Of a stretch of 64,000 nt of DNA, positions 35,975 through 44,482 are shown one piece after another (position 1 is the first letter of the stretch; each line of letters opens with the position of its first letter). The stretch comes from Candidatus Limnocylindrales bacterium (GTDB taxonomy: Bacteria > Moduliflexota > Moduliflexia > Moduliflexales > JAUQPW01): contig DATMBG010000012.1 in assembly GCA_035559535.1 (NCBI GenBank), positions 225,683 to 289,682 on the forward strand. The letters run 5' to 3'. The notes under the pieces are model-generated. The model was not told the origin of the DNA and searched no databases. It saw nothing but the letters and a program-made list of their open reading frames with translations. Both the position numbers and the translations under genes were made by a program.

Positions 35975-37237
35975 TTGAATTCCATAAACAGTAACCATCG
36001 GATTCTTCTTCTCTTACCTACCCGAACTTACCGGGCAGGGGCTTTCCTTAAAGCGGCCCGACAATTGGGCATCGAGGTTGTGGTTGGTTCTAATCAGGCG
36101 CAGACATTGTCCAGGTATCTGCCTGCGAGGTCACTAACCCTTAATTTTCATAAACCTGAGCAGGCAACCCAGAAAATCGTTGAGTTTGCCAGGAAATATC
36201 CCTTCGATGCCGTCGTAGGAGTCGACGATGATTCAGTTCTGCTGGCAGCCATGGCCTCTGCAGCGTTATCCTTACCCCATAATTCCATTGAATCCGTTAT
36301 AGCGACCCGAAACAAGTATCGAATGCGGGAAATTCTGACCAGGGCCGGAGTTCCTTCACCGGATTTTTGGCTTTTCTCCCTGGAGGATCCTCCTACCGAT
36401 CTGGCTAAAAAAGTCACCTTCCCCTGTGTGGTCAAACCCGTGTCTCTGTCGGCCAGTCAAGGGGTTATCCGGGCAGATGATGAAAAGCAATTCGTCCAGG
36501 CATTCTACCGGCTGGCTTCTATCCTGGAAAACCCGGAAGTTCGAGATCGCCTGGGTACCGCAGCACGGCAAGTCCTGGTCGAAGGTTTTATTTCCGGACC
36601 GGAATTTGCTTTAGAAGGGCTCCTCATTCAAGGAAAGCTTAAAGTATTGGCCCTTTTCGACAAACCGGATCCCCTGGAAGGCCCGTTCTTCGAGGAAACC
36701 CTCTATATCACTCCTTCTCGATTCCCTACCTCCATTCAAGAAGCCATCGCTGCCTGCACAGCTCAGGCTGCAGAAGCACTTGGATTGAAGGAAGGACCTG
36801 TGCATGCGGAGCTTCGGTATAACCATCGAGGACCCTGGATAATCGAAATTGCGGCCCGATCCATTGGAGGACTCTGTTCCCGAACACTCCGTTTTGGAAC
36901 CGGCCTCTCTCTGGAAGAACTCATCCTCCGCCATGCTGTAGGACTCGAAATTGAATCCTTCGACCGTGAAAAACCTGCAGCCGGGGTAATGATGTTACCC
37001 ATTCCCCATGCGGGAATTCTACAGGCTGTACACGGAAAAGAACGCGCCGCTCAAGTGGAAGGTATTGAGGAAATCGTTATCAGCATTCCTTTGGAACAGG
37101 AAGTTCAGCCGCTACCCGAAGGCTCTAAGTACCTGGGTTTTATCTTTGCCCGGGGTGAATCCCCCGCCTTTGTGGAAGAAGCCCTACGAGAAGCTTACCG
37201 ACGACTTGAGATTGTAATCATACCGCAAAAATATTGA
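35975..37237 (+). CDS. ATP-grasp domain enzyme (amino-acid ligase / carboxylate-amine ligase type)
   Basis: A 420-aa ATP-grasp protein. The N-terminal pre-ATP-grasp domain begins HRILLLLPTRTYRAGAFLKA; VVGVDDDSVLLAAMASAA follows. The ATP-grasp region includes ATRNKYRMREILTRAGVPSP, FPCVVKPVSLSASQGVIRAD and LVEGFISGPEFALEGLL, with the Mg-binding ELRYNHRGPWIIEIAARSIG block. Such enzymes join a carboxylate to an amine or ammonia, making dipeptides, glutathione-like compounds or natural-product amides. TTG 35975 is preceded at 4 bp by AGGAGG, which decides the start. It is isolated, so the substrate is open. The last 60 residues resemble the C-terminal domain of such ligases. Confidence 0.85.
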   Translation: MNSINSNHRILLLLPTRTYRAGAFLKAARQLGIEVVVGSNQAQTLSRYLPARSLTLNFHKPEQATQKIVEFARKYPFDAVVGVDDDSVLLAAMASAALSLPHNSIESVIATRNKYRMREILTRAGVPSPDFWLFSLEDPPTDLAKKVTFPCVVKPVSLSASQGVIRADDEKQFVQAFYRLASILENPEVRDRLGTAARQVLVEGFISGPEFALEGLLIQGKLKVLALFDKPDPLEGPFFEETLYITPSRFPTSIQEAIAACTAQAAEALGLKEGPVHAELRYNHRGPWIIEIAARSIGGLCSRTLRFGTGLSLEELILRHAVGLEIESFDREKPAAGVMMLPIPHAGILQAVHGKERAAQVEGIEEIVISIPLEQEVQPLPEGSKYLGFIFARGESPAFVEEALREAYRRLEIVIIPQKY

Positions 37238-37520
37238 GCCGGGAGAAGTTGGATAAAACCTCTCCCAGCCGGTTTACCTGCTTTAAGCTCCTCATGTTTA
37301 TAGAATTTTAAATTCTTAACAGATGGACTTTTTCGGTAAAAGGTGATATCCTATTATCTGTAGGGGTTATACCCATTTCGGTTGAATAGGTTGTAGATTA
37401 CCCATGGAGTGGTTTCTATCCTTCTATCCCCTCTAAATTTAAGTCTTTTGTTAAACTGGCATATTGATAGGTCCATTTTTCTGGATAAAATGATATGATC
37501 AACTCAATGATGATTTAACC

Positions 37521-39746
37521 GTGCAATTGACTTTTCAAACTACGCTGACGGCCCTTCTACTGGTCTTACTGATCCCTACGGTATCGGTAGTAGGCTTTTT
37601 CTCCTACTTTAATACGCGATTCACCGCAGATGACCTCTCTTCGCAAATCCTCGATCAAACCTTTAAGTTAATCGACCATCAAATTGAGACCTTACTGGAT
37701 GCCGCATCCAGACAGAGTCAGATGGATCTGGTCATCCTCAGCAAGAAATTGCTGACTACCAACAATAAGAGGCTTACGGCAAGCGATTTTGGGTGGATCA
37801 CCGACTACTTCCATGAGATGATGAAAATCCACAAACATCTGACCTTCCTCTCCCTGGGTTTAGAAGCTACCGGAGAGTACTGCCATGTGAGGCGTATGCC
37901 TAAAGATTGGATGCCTTCTCGGGCACTCACTGGCAGCAAAGAAGAGGAGATGGTGAAGTTCCAGCCCAGGTTGACCATTCAATATGCTATTCGAGATCCG
38001 TCAGGAAAGATCGTAAGGAGTGAGTTTTATCTTACCGAAGACGGCTCGCGAGAACTTTATTTGGTGGATCCTGATTTTTCCTACGATCCAAGGACGCGAC
38101 CCTACTACCGGACAGCCCAGACTGCAGGGACTCCGATCTGGACTCAGGTCTATATTTTTAATGCCCCCCCGGAACCGGGTATTCCCGGCATTACTTACGC
38201 TACGCCGGTCCGGGGATCGGATGGTTCATTGATAGGGGTATTGACCGCTGATCTGGATATTTACAACCTGAGTGAATTCCTCCAAACTCTCAAAATCGGC
38301 CAGACCGGTTTTGCTTTTGTTGTTGAAGTTCGTCCTAAAGGCAATCTGGAGGAAGAACAAAGGCAGGTGATTGCCTATCGTGATCCAAAGAACTTTATAA
38401 GGATTGTTCAACGAGGGAGCCAGCAGGTGCATGAGTTGGTTCCAGGCAAAGAACTCTCCGATCCACTCCTGCGTTCGTTTATGCAAAACCTTCCACCGAC
38501 AATCGATTTCGACAAAATAAAATATCCTGTACCCCTGAGGTTTATCCAGGGTGGGGTGGAATATATGGGGGGTTATCGTCCCTTAGGAGGCAAACACGGC
38601 TTAAAGTGGCTGATCTGTATCGTAGTTCCCAAGATAGACTTTATGGGACATGCTGATAGAAACAACCTGATTACTGCGAGTATCGGCCTGGTCAGCCTGG
38701 TGATTGCAACTCTTCTCAGTATCTTGCTGTCTATGAGGATCTCCCGGCCACTGAAACAATTGGCCAGAGAAACAGAGGCGATCGGTCAGTTCTACCTTCA
38801 GCCCAAGCCCATAGTACGTACCATTGTGAAAGAGGTGGACCGTCTTACCCTGGCAGTAGAAGAAATGAAGACCAGCCTGAGATCTTTTCAGAAGTATGTC
38901 CCTGCAGATTTGGTACGTTCTTTGGTGGCTTCAGGACAGGAAGCCCGATTGGGAGGGGAACTCAAAACCCTTACCATTTACTTCTCGGATATCGCCAATT
39001 TCACATCTATTTCAGAGAAACTTCCCCCCAACGTATTGGTAGAACTCCTCGGAGAATATCTCAGTGCAATGAGTGAACAAATCCTCGAGAGTGGTGGCAC
39101 GGTGGATAAATACATGGGGGATGGAATTTTAGCCTTTTGGGGTGCACCCTACCCAAATCCTCAACATGCCCTCACGGCCTGTATAACCGCCCTCCGCAGT
39201 CAAGAAAAACTTAAAGCACTGCGTGAGAAGTGGAAAGCCGAAGCCAAGCCACTCCTCTTTTCCAGGATTGGCCTGAACACGGGAGAGTTGATAGTTGGCA
39301 ACATCGGGGGGGAATCGAGATTAAATTATACGGTCATTGGGGACCCGGTGAATTTGGCCAGCCGCCTGGAAAATCTGAATAAATATTATAACACAGCGAT
39401 TCTAATTAGTGAAAGTACCTATCTCCTTGTAAACCAGGAGGTTGTGGCCAGGCCTCTGGATTGGGTATCCGTCAAGGGGAAGACAGAAGGGATTTTGATC
39501 TATGAATTGCTGGGACTCAAGGGAGAAGTAAGCCAGAAAGAAGAACGGTTGGTTGAGCTTTACTCTGCAGCGCTTACCGTATACCAAACTCATCACTGGA
39601 GCCAGGCTATCGAATTTTTTCAAAGGGTTATGGAGTTATATCCCAAAGATCTTCCAACTCAGTTAATGATTAAGCGTTGCAAGAACTACCAGCAGAATCC
39701 CCCTCTAGAGGATTGGGATGGTATCTGGCGGATGCAGAGCAAATAG
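37521..39746 (+). CDS. Membrane adenylate/guanylate cyclase with extracellular Cache sensor and HAMP domain
   Basis: A 741-aa class III nucleotide cyclase. TM1 is at residues about 10-30. The periplasmic sensor (about 35-380) looks like a dCache domain (FSYDPRTRPYYRTAQTAGTP, TYATPVRGSDGSLIGVLTAD). TM2 near residue 395 is followed by HAMP (ISRPLKQLARETEAIGQFYL). The catalytic domain has SDIANFTSISEKLPP with the first metal Asp, VDKYMGDGILAFWGAP with the second Asp and the adenine-specifying Lys, and VIGDPVNLASRLENLNK with the matching Asp; this predicts cAMP rather than cGMP. A short TPR-like tail ends the protein. The GTG start at 37521 is uncertain. It probably senses a small external ligand. 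Confidence 0.93.
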   Translation: MQLTFQTTLTALLLVLLIPTVSVVGFFSYFNTRFTADDLSSQILDQTFKLIDHQIETLLDAASRQSQMDLVILSKKLLTTNNKRLTASDFGWITDYFHEMMKIHKHLTFLSLGLEATGEYCHVRRMPKDWMPSRALTGSKEEEMVKFQPRLTIQYAIRDPSGKIVRSEFYLTEDGSRELYLVDPDFSYDPRTRPYYRTAQTAGTPIWTQVYIFNAPPEPGIPGITYATPVRGSDGSLIGVLTADLDIYNLSEFLQTLKIGQTGFAFVVEVRPKGNLEEEQRQVIAYRDPKNFIRIVQRGSQQVHELVPGKELSDPLLRSFMQNLPPTIDFDKIKYPVPLRFIQGGVEYMGGYRPLGGKHGLKWLICIVVPKIDFMGHADRNNLITASIGLVSLVIATLLSILLSMRISRPLKQLARETEAIGQFYLQPKPIVRTIVKEVDRLTLAVEEMKTSLRSFQKYVPADLVRSLVASGQEARLGGELKTLTIYFSDIANFTSISEKLPPNVLVELLGEYLSAMSEQILESGGTVDKYMGDGILAFWGAPYPNPQHALTACITALRSQEKLKALREKWKAEAKPLLFSRIGLNTGELIVGNIGGESRLNYTVIGDPVNLASRLENLNKYYNTAILISESTYLLVNQEVVARPLDWVSVKGKTEGILIYELLGLKGEVSQKEERLVELYSAALTVYQTHHWSQAIEFFQRVMELYPKDLPTQLMIKRCKNYQQNPPLEDWDGIWRMQSK

Positions 39747-39797
39747 TATTTGTTGCAAAAACGGCTACCTGATCCACATTGATGAAGAAGTAGATAA

Positions 39798-39836
39798 CTA
39801 AACCAGAGCAAACTGCTCTTCCGTAGGCTCGGCTCA
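39798..39836 (-). promoter_or_regulatory. Candidate bacterial SECIS element following the TGA codon
   Basis: On the minus strand the 39 nt from TGA to TAG read TGA, then GCCGAGCCTACGGA, then the perfect 6-bp stem AGAGCA/TGCTCT with a GTT loop. The loop starts 21 nt after the TGA with a G in first position. That agrees with the bSECIS spacing (about 16-37 nt) and loop preference described for selenoproteins. The same hairpin could double as a terminator for the convergent cyclase gene. Confidence 0.6.
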
Positions 39837-41240
39837 GCAATACCAGGGTTCGCTTAAGTAAGGAACGCTGGTGGAAGGGTGTAGATCCAAAGGTTCTCTT
39901 GCCGATTCGGGTTGATTTAAAGCCCTACGGACACAAGACCGAATAGCATCAAAAATCTCCCGTCGGGTTGATTTCTTCATAATACCCTTACGGACGAGTT
40001 TAGTTACTTCCTGGTACAACTGTTCAACCCGGGGATCACGATGGGTCCAGCGATAGCTTAACCGCTCTACCTCAAAGGGACCTATCAAGGCCCTGACCTC
40101 AGGGAGTTCCAGAAGCTTTGAGCCTTCAGGAATCAATAAGCGAATGGCTAACTGGATAGGAGCTACGTGGTCTATCAAATTCAAGTCATCTAGTAAGGTA
40201 AGTAACTCCAGATAACCTTCCAGGGTCGTCCACGGGGTGAAGGTCACAAAGGTTGGATTAAGGGTTAAATCGTGCTCCTGAAACAACTGCACGACCTTTA
40301 TGAAATCTTCTCGAGTATGGCCTTTGTTCAGGATCGCCAGCACATGATTATCGATGGATTCTACAGCTGTTGTTACAATAGCACAGCCGGTTTCACGCAG
40401 GACAGGCAGATAAGAAGCATATTTCAGCAGATGCTCCACTTTGATGGTTACGTCGTAGGAAAGATGGGGATATTCCCGATGAAGCGCCTGAACCAGGGGA
40501 ATGGTATGACCGATACCGTTGAAAAAATCCGGGTCGCCAAAGGTGATATGCTGAGCACCGGCTTCTACTTGCTGACGAATGTCCTGTAAGACGACCTCTT
40601 GTTGTACAATCCGAAATTTCCCTTGATAAACAGGTACAATAGGGCAATGGCGGCAGAAATGTTTGCAACCTCGACTGGCTTCTACATAACCTACTTTTCG
40701 GAAGGTTCCTTTCCCAGTATAGAACCGTGCATAATTGGATAGATCTGGAAGATCCCGCCGATCTGGAACCAGAAATTGCTGACGATTTCTTGAGATAACA
40801 GGCTCGACCTGCTTTGAAGGTCGAGGGACCTGAGTTGGGAGACCTCCGGCTTCTGAATACGCCTTTTCGATCTCCCTATAAAACCGTTTACAGAACTGTA
40901 CCAGACCCTCTTCAAATTCCCCTCCAAGAATCACCTCTACACCCAATTCACGTAAATACCTTTCGTTCAAGGGAGCATATAACCCATAAAAACAGATGGA
41001 TACTGTCGGGTTAAGTGCTTTGATCTTAGCAATGAGTGGAATGGCCAGGCGTGTGGCAGTATGCATTGGAACGTAAAGTGCTACCACATCTGCCGTCTTA
41101 AGGGTCTCTTCGGACAATTCTTCAACGGCCAGATCCAGGCAGACCACCTCAAATCCCTCACGTCGTAACCATGCAGCCGGTGAGGCAAGACCAAAGGGTT
41201 GACGACCCAACTCATAAGTTGAGATCAAAACAATTTGCAC
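39798..41240 (-). CDS. CUAEP-tail radical SAM / B12-binding protein, probable selenoprotein (in-frame TGA at 39834-39836)
   Basis: Radical SAM protein whose conventional frame ends after 468 residues at LSEPWYC followed by TGA. Reading TGA as selenocysteine continues with AEPTEEQFALV and a TAG stop at 39798, giving 480 aa with a C-terminal Cys-Sec-Ala-Glu-Pro. This matches what I recall of the CUAEP/CCAEP-tail family, in which Sec or Cys precedes AEP. The N-terminus is a B12-binding-like domain (IVLISTYELGRQPFGLASPA). The cluster motif is EASRGCKHFCRHCPIVPVY (C-x3-C-x2-C). A stem AGAGCA-GTT-TGCTCT begins 14 nt after the TGA. It lies 99 bp downstream of nfuA, a likely Fe-S donor. The substrate is unknown. 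Certain: the ORF and the tail. Inferred: Sec insertion. Confidence 0.85.
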
Positions 41241-41339
41241 CTGCTACCCTGCTGATTGTCGTAACACCTGGAATCGTTTTAATAATTAAAAACAATCGAA
41301 GGTGTTCGTACAAGCCCTTACAATCCTTGAAGATTTCAA

Positions 41340-41927
41340 CTACTTGGAGGGTTGGTAATAGGGATTCTTTCCACCTGCATGGTCCGTTACATCAAGAACC
41401 TGTGTAATCTCAGGTACCTCTTCTTTAATCATAACCTCGATGCCCTGTTTCAAGGTAACGTCCACCATTCCGCATCCCTGGCATCCTCCACCCAGTTGCA
41501 CATATACCACGTTATCTTTGATATCTATAAGGGATACATAGCCTCCATGCGCTGCTATGGCAGGGTTAATTCGGGTATCGATCAACTGCTGGATCCTCTG
41601 AGCTACAGGTCCTGTAAGATGGGCCGGCAGCTTTTTAGGTGCATCTATTTTGAACCCGCTACTCATGATATTATCGACGTAATCCAGGGTTGCGTTTTCT
41701 AAATACTGGGCACTTTGAGGATCAATATAAATATCAAATCCCTCAACGGGTACAACGATATCTTCCGGTTGTTCCTGTCCCTCGACGATAAAAAGCAGAC
41801 GGTGCTCAACTTTTAAGGGTGATTTGGCCTCAGCAATGACCCGTAGCCCTTTGATAGGCTTTCCGGTCTTTTGCATCAGCTCAAGCACCTTTTCTCTGGC
41901 AACTTCGGTAACTGTTATCATAGACAC
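41340..41927 (-). CDS. NfuA-like Fe-S cluster carrier
   Basis: A 195-aa protein with a degenerate A-type (HesB-like) N-terminal domain (about 1-95; VTEVAREKVLELMQKTGKPI...) and a C-terminal NifU-like domain. The latter holds the C-x2-C cluster-binding motif in VQLGGGCQGCGMVDVTLKQG. This domain order is that of E. coli NfuA, which delivers [4Fe-4S] clusters, including to radical SAM enzymes such as lipoyl synthase. The radical SAM gene downstream on the same strand (99 bp) may be its client. The A-type domain lacks the three ligating cysteines, as in NfuA. Confidence 0.9.
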   Translation of the reverse strand: MSMITVTEVAREKVLELMQKTGKPIKGLRVIAEAKSPLKVEHRLLFIVEGQEQPEDIVVPVEGFDIYIDPQSAQYLENATLDYVDNIMSSGFKIDAPKKLPAHLTGPVAQRIQQLIDTRINPAIAAHGGYVSLIDIKDNVVYVQLGGGCQGCGMVDVTLKQGIEVMIKEEVPEITQVLDVTDHAGGKNPYYQPSK

Positions 41928-42253
41928 CTCTTTTCTTTTTACAAAATAGGGAATAAGGTTTATAGAAAATTTAAAATAATTAAGAAACGTTCTTATCTTA
42001 GTATAAGACCCTATTACCGGTTAGCAACTTATTTCTTTACTTCGGTAAAGCAATTTCTTGATTTGTGGAAAATGAGAAGTATACTGTGCGTAATAATGCA
42101 GAAAGAATCCCCTAAGTTTGGGTAAAAAGGAAACAACTTTTTGTCCATAAGGATACCGGAATCTGAAAGATTCCCGAAAAGGTTTCATAAGGGATCATTC
42201 TTTGTGTTCTGGTATCTTTGCGGTTCTTTGTTGACCGGGAAGGAGATTTATCC

Positions 42254-44260
42254 ATGGTTTTGAACTCAAAAGTATGGCCTGATTATTTACAATCCTCCGA
42301 GGATATTTTTGAGGTTAGAACAAAAGCTCCAGGGCCTCAGGGTATGTTACCCTTTACAGAGGAGATGCTTCGGGGAGAACCCAGCGGTAATTTGTTTGCA
42401 GGATCACAGAATGCGGGGATGGGCTGGAACCCTGCCCGGGTATTTGGGAAGGATATGCTGATCTTGAGTACAATGGGGGGCCTTCGGGAGAGGGACGGTA
42501 CCCCGGTTGCCTTGGGTTATCATACGGGTCATTGGGAACTTGATTTGCTTGTGAGGGAAGCGGCGAATACCCTCAAGGATCTGGGCTACATCCCATTTGC
42601 CACCCATTGTACAGATGTCTGTGATGGGCGAACCCAGGGGACTGTGGGGATGATGGATAGCCTGGCTTATCGTAATAGTGCGGCTGAGGTTTTGGGGAGA
42701 TTGATTCGTTCACTACCCAATCGTAAAGGCCTTATAGGCATCGCAACCTGTGATAAAGGCCTTCCGGCCATGATGATGGCTCTGGCAGCAGCTCGCGATT
42801 TACCGGGTATCCTGATTCCGGGCGGAACGACGCTGCCTCCTATAGCAGGTGAAGATGCCGGTAAAGTCCAATCGATAGGGGTTCGGTTCTCTCACGGTGA
42901 ATTAACGATCCAGGAAGCTGCTCAACTGGCTTGCTCTGCCTGTGCCAGTCCGGGAGGAGGATGTCAGTTCTTAGGGACTGCCGCCACTTCCCAGGTTATA
43001 GCTGAAGCTTTAGGCATAGCTTTACCCCACTCTGCCCTTGCTCCCTCAGGTGAACCTGTCTGGTTAAACCTGGCTCGCAGCTCTGCCATGGCACTTCAAC
43101 AATTGGAGCAGAAAGGCCTGACACTTCGTCACATTCTGACACCTGCTGCTTTTGAAAATGCTATGGCGGTTCACGCTGCCTTTGGAGGTTCTACCAATCT
43201 CTTATTGCATCTTCCTGCTATCGCTCACTCGGCAGGTGTTAAAAGACCGACTGTGGCGGATTGGGCCCGGATCAATCGAATCGTTCCCCGGATTGTTGAT
43301 GTACTCCCTAATGGTCCGACCAACTATAAGACGGTTCAAGTATTCTTGGCAGGGGCCGTTCCCGAAGTCATGCTCCATTTGCGAGATCTGGGAGTTTTGG
43401 ATTTGGATTGCCTGACCGTTTCCGGTATGACAGTTCGAGATAATCTGCTGTGGTGGGAAGAATCCCCCCGTCGGGCGCGATTCCGTGAAATACTGCGTGA
43501 ACAAGATGGGGTCAATCCCGATGAGGTCATTATGAGCCCGGCCCGTGCCAAACAACGGGGACTTACCAGCACGGTAGTTTTTCCCCAGGGTAATTTAGCC
43601 CCCGAGGGATGCGTAGTTAAGAGTACTGCCATCGACCCCAGTCTTTGTAAAGATGGAGTCTATGACCATATAGGTCCGGCTCGAGTCTTTGTCTCGGAAG
43701 ATGATGCCATAGCAGCCGTTAAATCCACCGGGCCCGATCGTATTCAACCCGGAGATATTATCGTTCTTATCTGTCGCGGTCCCTTAGGGGCAGGTATGCC
43801 TGAGACGGCTCAGATTACCTTTGCCCTGAAATATACCAAAGCCCTCAAAGGGGTCGCATTGATCACAGACGGGCGATTCTCCGGTTTCTCAAGTGGCCCC
43901 TGTATCGGACACGTTGGTCCAGAAGCCCTGGCAGGAGGACCTATAGGAAAGGTTCTAGATGGAGATATTCTCCACATTCGAATTGATCGCAACCAACTGA
44001 ACGGCACGATTAACCTGATCGGAGAAGCCGGCTCTCCAAAGGAATCCTGGAGTGTCGAAAGGGGTCATCGCATCCTCGCCGAACGTGCTCCCCGCAAAGA
44101 CTTGCGGCCCGATCCGCATTTGCCTCTTGCGGTCAAACTTTTTGCCGAACTCCAATTGTCCGGTGGCGGTACCTGGGGCGGCTGTGTTTATGACGAAGAA
44201 GCCATCATTCAAACCTTAAGGGCAGGAAGGGCAGGTCGAGAAGCCAAACAGAAAAAGTAG
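42254..44260 (+). CDS. YjhG/YagF-type dihydroxy-acid (sugar acid) dehydratase
   Basis: A 668-aa enzyme of the IlvD/Edd superfamily, closest in layout to YjhG/YagF D-xylonate dehydratases (about 655 aa). These dehydrate sugar acids to 2-keto-3-deoxy acids with an Fe-S cluster. Blocks: [80 protein letters not shown], and [15 protein letters not shown]. These supply the Fe-S cysteines and the Mg-binding acids. ATG 42254 is preferred over 42218, because AAGGAG ends 9 bp before it. Isolated from sugar transporters or aldolases, so the physiological substrate is not clear. Confidence 0.9.
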   Translation: MVLNSKVWPDYLQSSEDIFEVRTKAPGPQGMLPFTEEMLRGEPSGNLFAGSQNAGMGWNPARVFGKDMLILSTMGGLRERDGTPVALGYHTGHWELDLLVREAANTLKDLGYIPFATHCTDVCDGRTQGTVGMMDSLAYRNSAAEVLGRLIRSLPNRKGLIGIATCDKGLPAMMMALAAARDLPGILIPGGTTLPPIAGEDAGKVQSIGVRFSHGELTIQEAAQLACSACASPGGGCQFLGTAATSQVIAEALGIALPHSALAPSGEPVWLNLARSSAMALQQLEQKGLTLRHILTPAAFENAMAVHAAFGGSTNLLLHLPAIAHSAGVKRPTVADWARINRIVPRIVDVLPNGPTNYKTVQVFLAGAVPEVMLHLRDLGVLDLDCLTVSGMTVRDNLLWWEESPRRARFREILREQDGVNPDEVIMSPARAKQRGLTSTVVFPQGNLAPEGCVVKSTAIDPSLCKDGVYDHIGPARVFVSEDDAIAAVKSTGPDRIQPGDIIVLICRGPLGAGMPETAQITFALKYTKALKGVALITDGRFSGFSSGPCIGHVGPEALAGGPIGKVLDGDILHIRIDRNQLNGTINLIGEAGSPKESWSVERGHRILAERAPRKDLRPDPHLPLAVKLFAELQLSGGGTWGGCVYDEEAIIQTLRAGRAGREAKQKK

Positions 44261-44290
44261 CCCCCTGAGGTCCTATACCACCCTATAGAC

Positions 44291-44394
44291 CTAACAAATG
44301 TAAAATATATGATCGAATACTTGACATTTTATCTAACAAATGTTAAATAAGCCAGACAATATCTTGACATTTCCCCTGTTAGAAGTAGCATAAT
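44291..44394 (+). promoter_or_regulatory. Tandem duplicated promoter module upstream of the GGDEF/EAL gene
   Basis: A unit of about 42 bp occurs twice: CTAACAAATGTAAAATAT...CTTGACATTT at 44291-44330 and CTAACAAATGTTAAATAAG...CTTGACATTT at 44333-44372. The first TTGACA (44321-44326) has a 17-bp spacer to TAAATA (44344-44349), an excellent sigma-70 match. The second TTGACA (44364-44369) faces CATAAT at 44389-44394 with a 19-bp spacer. Transcripts would start 90-140 bp before the gene at 44483. Confidence 0.7.
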
Positions 44395-44482
44395 TTTTGT
44401 GAAGGTAGGTAAAGGGCAATATAACGTAAATAGGCCAAACTCCGTGAATCTGGGTTTGGCTGTAGGGAGAAGACTTTAGCCT

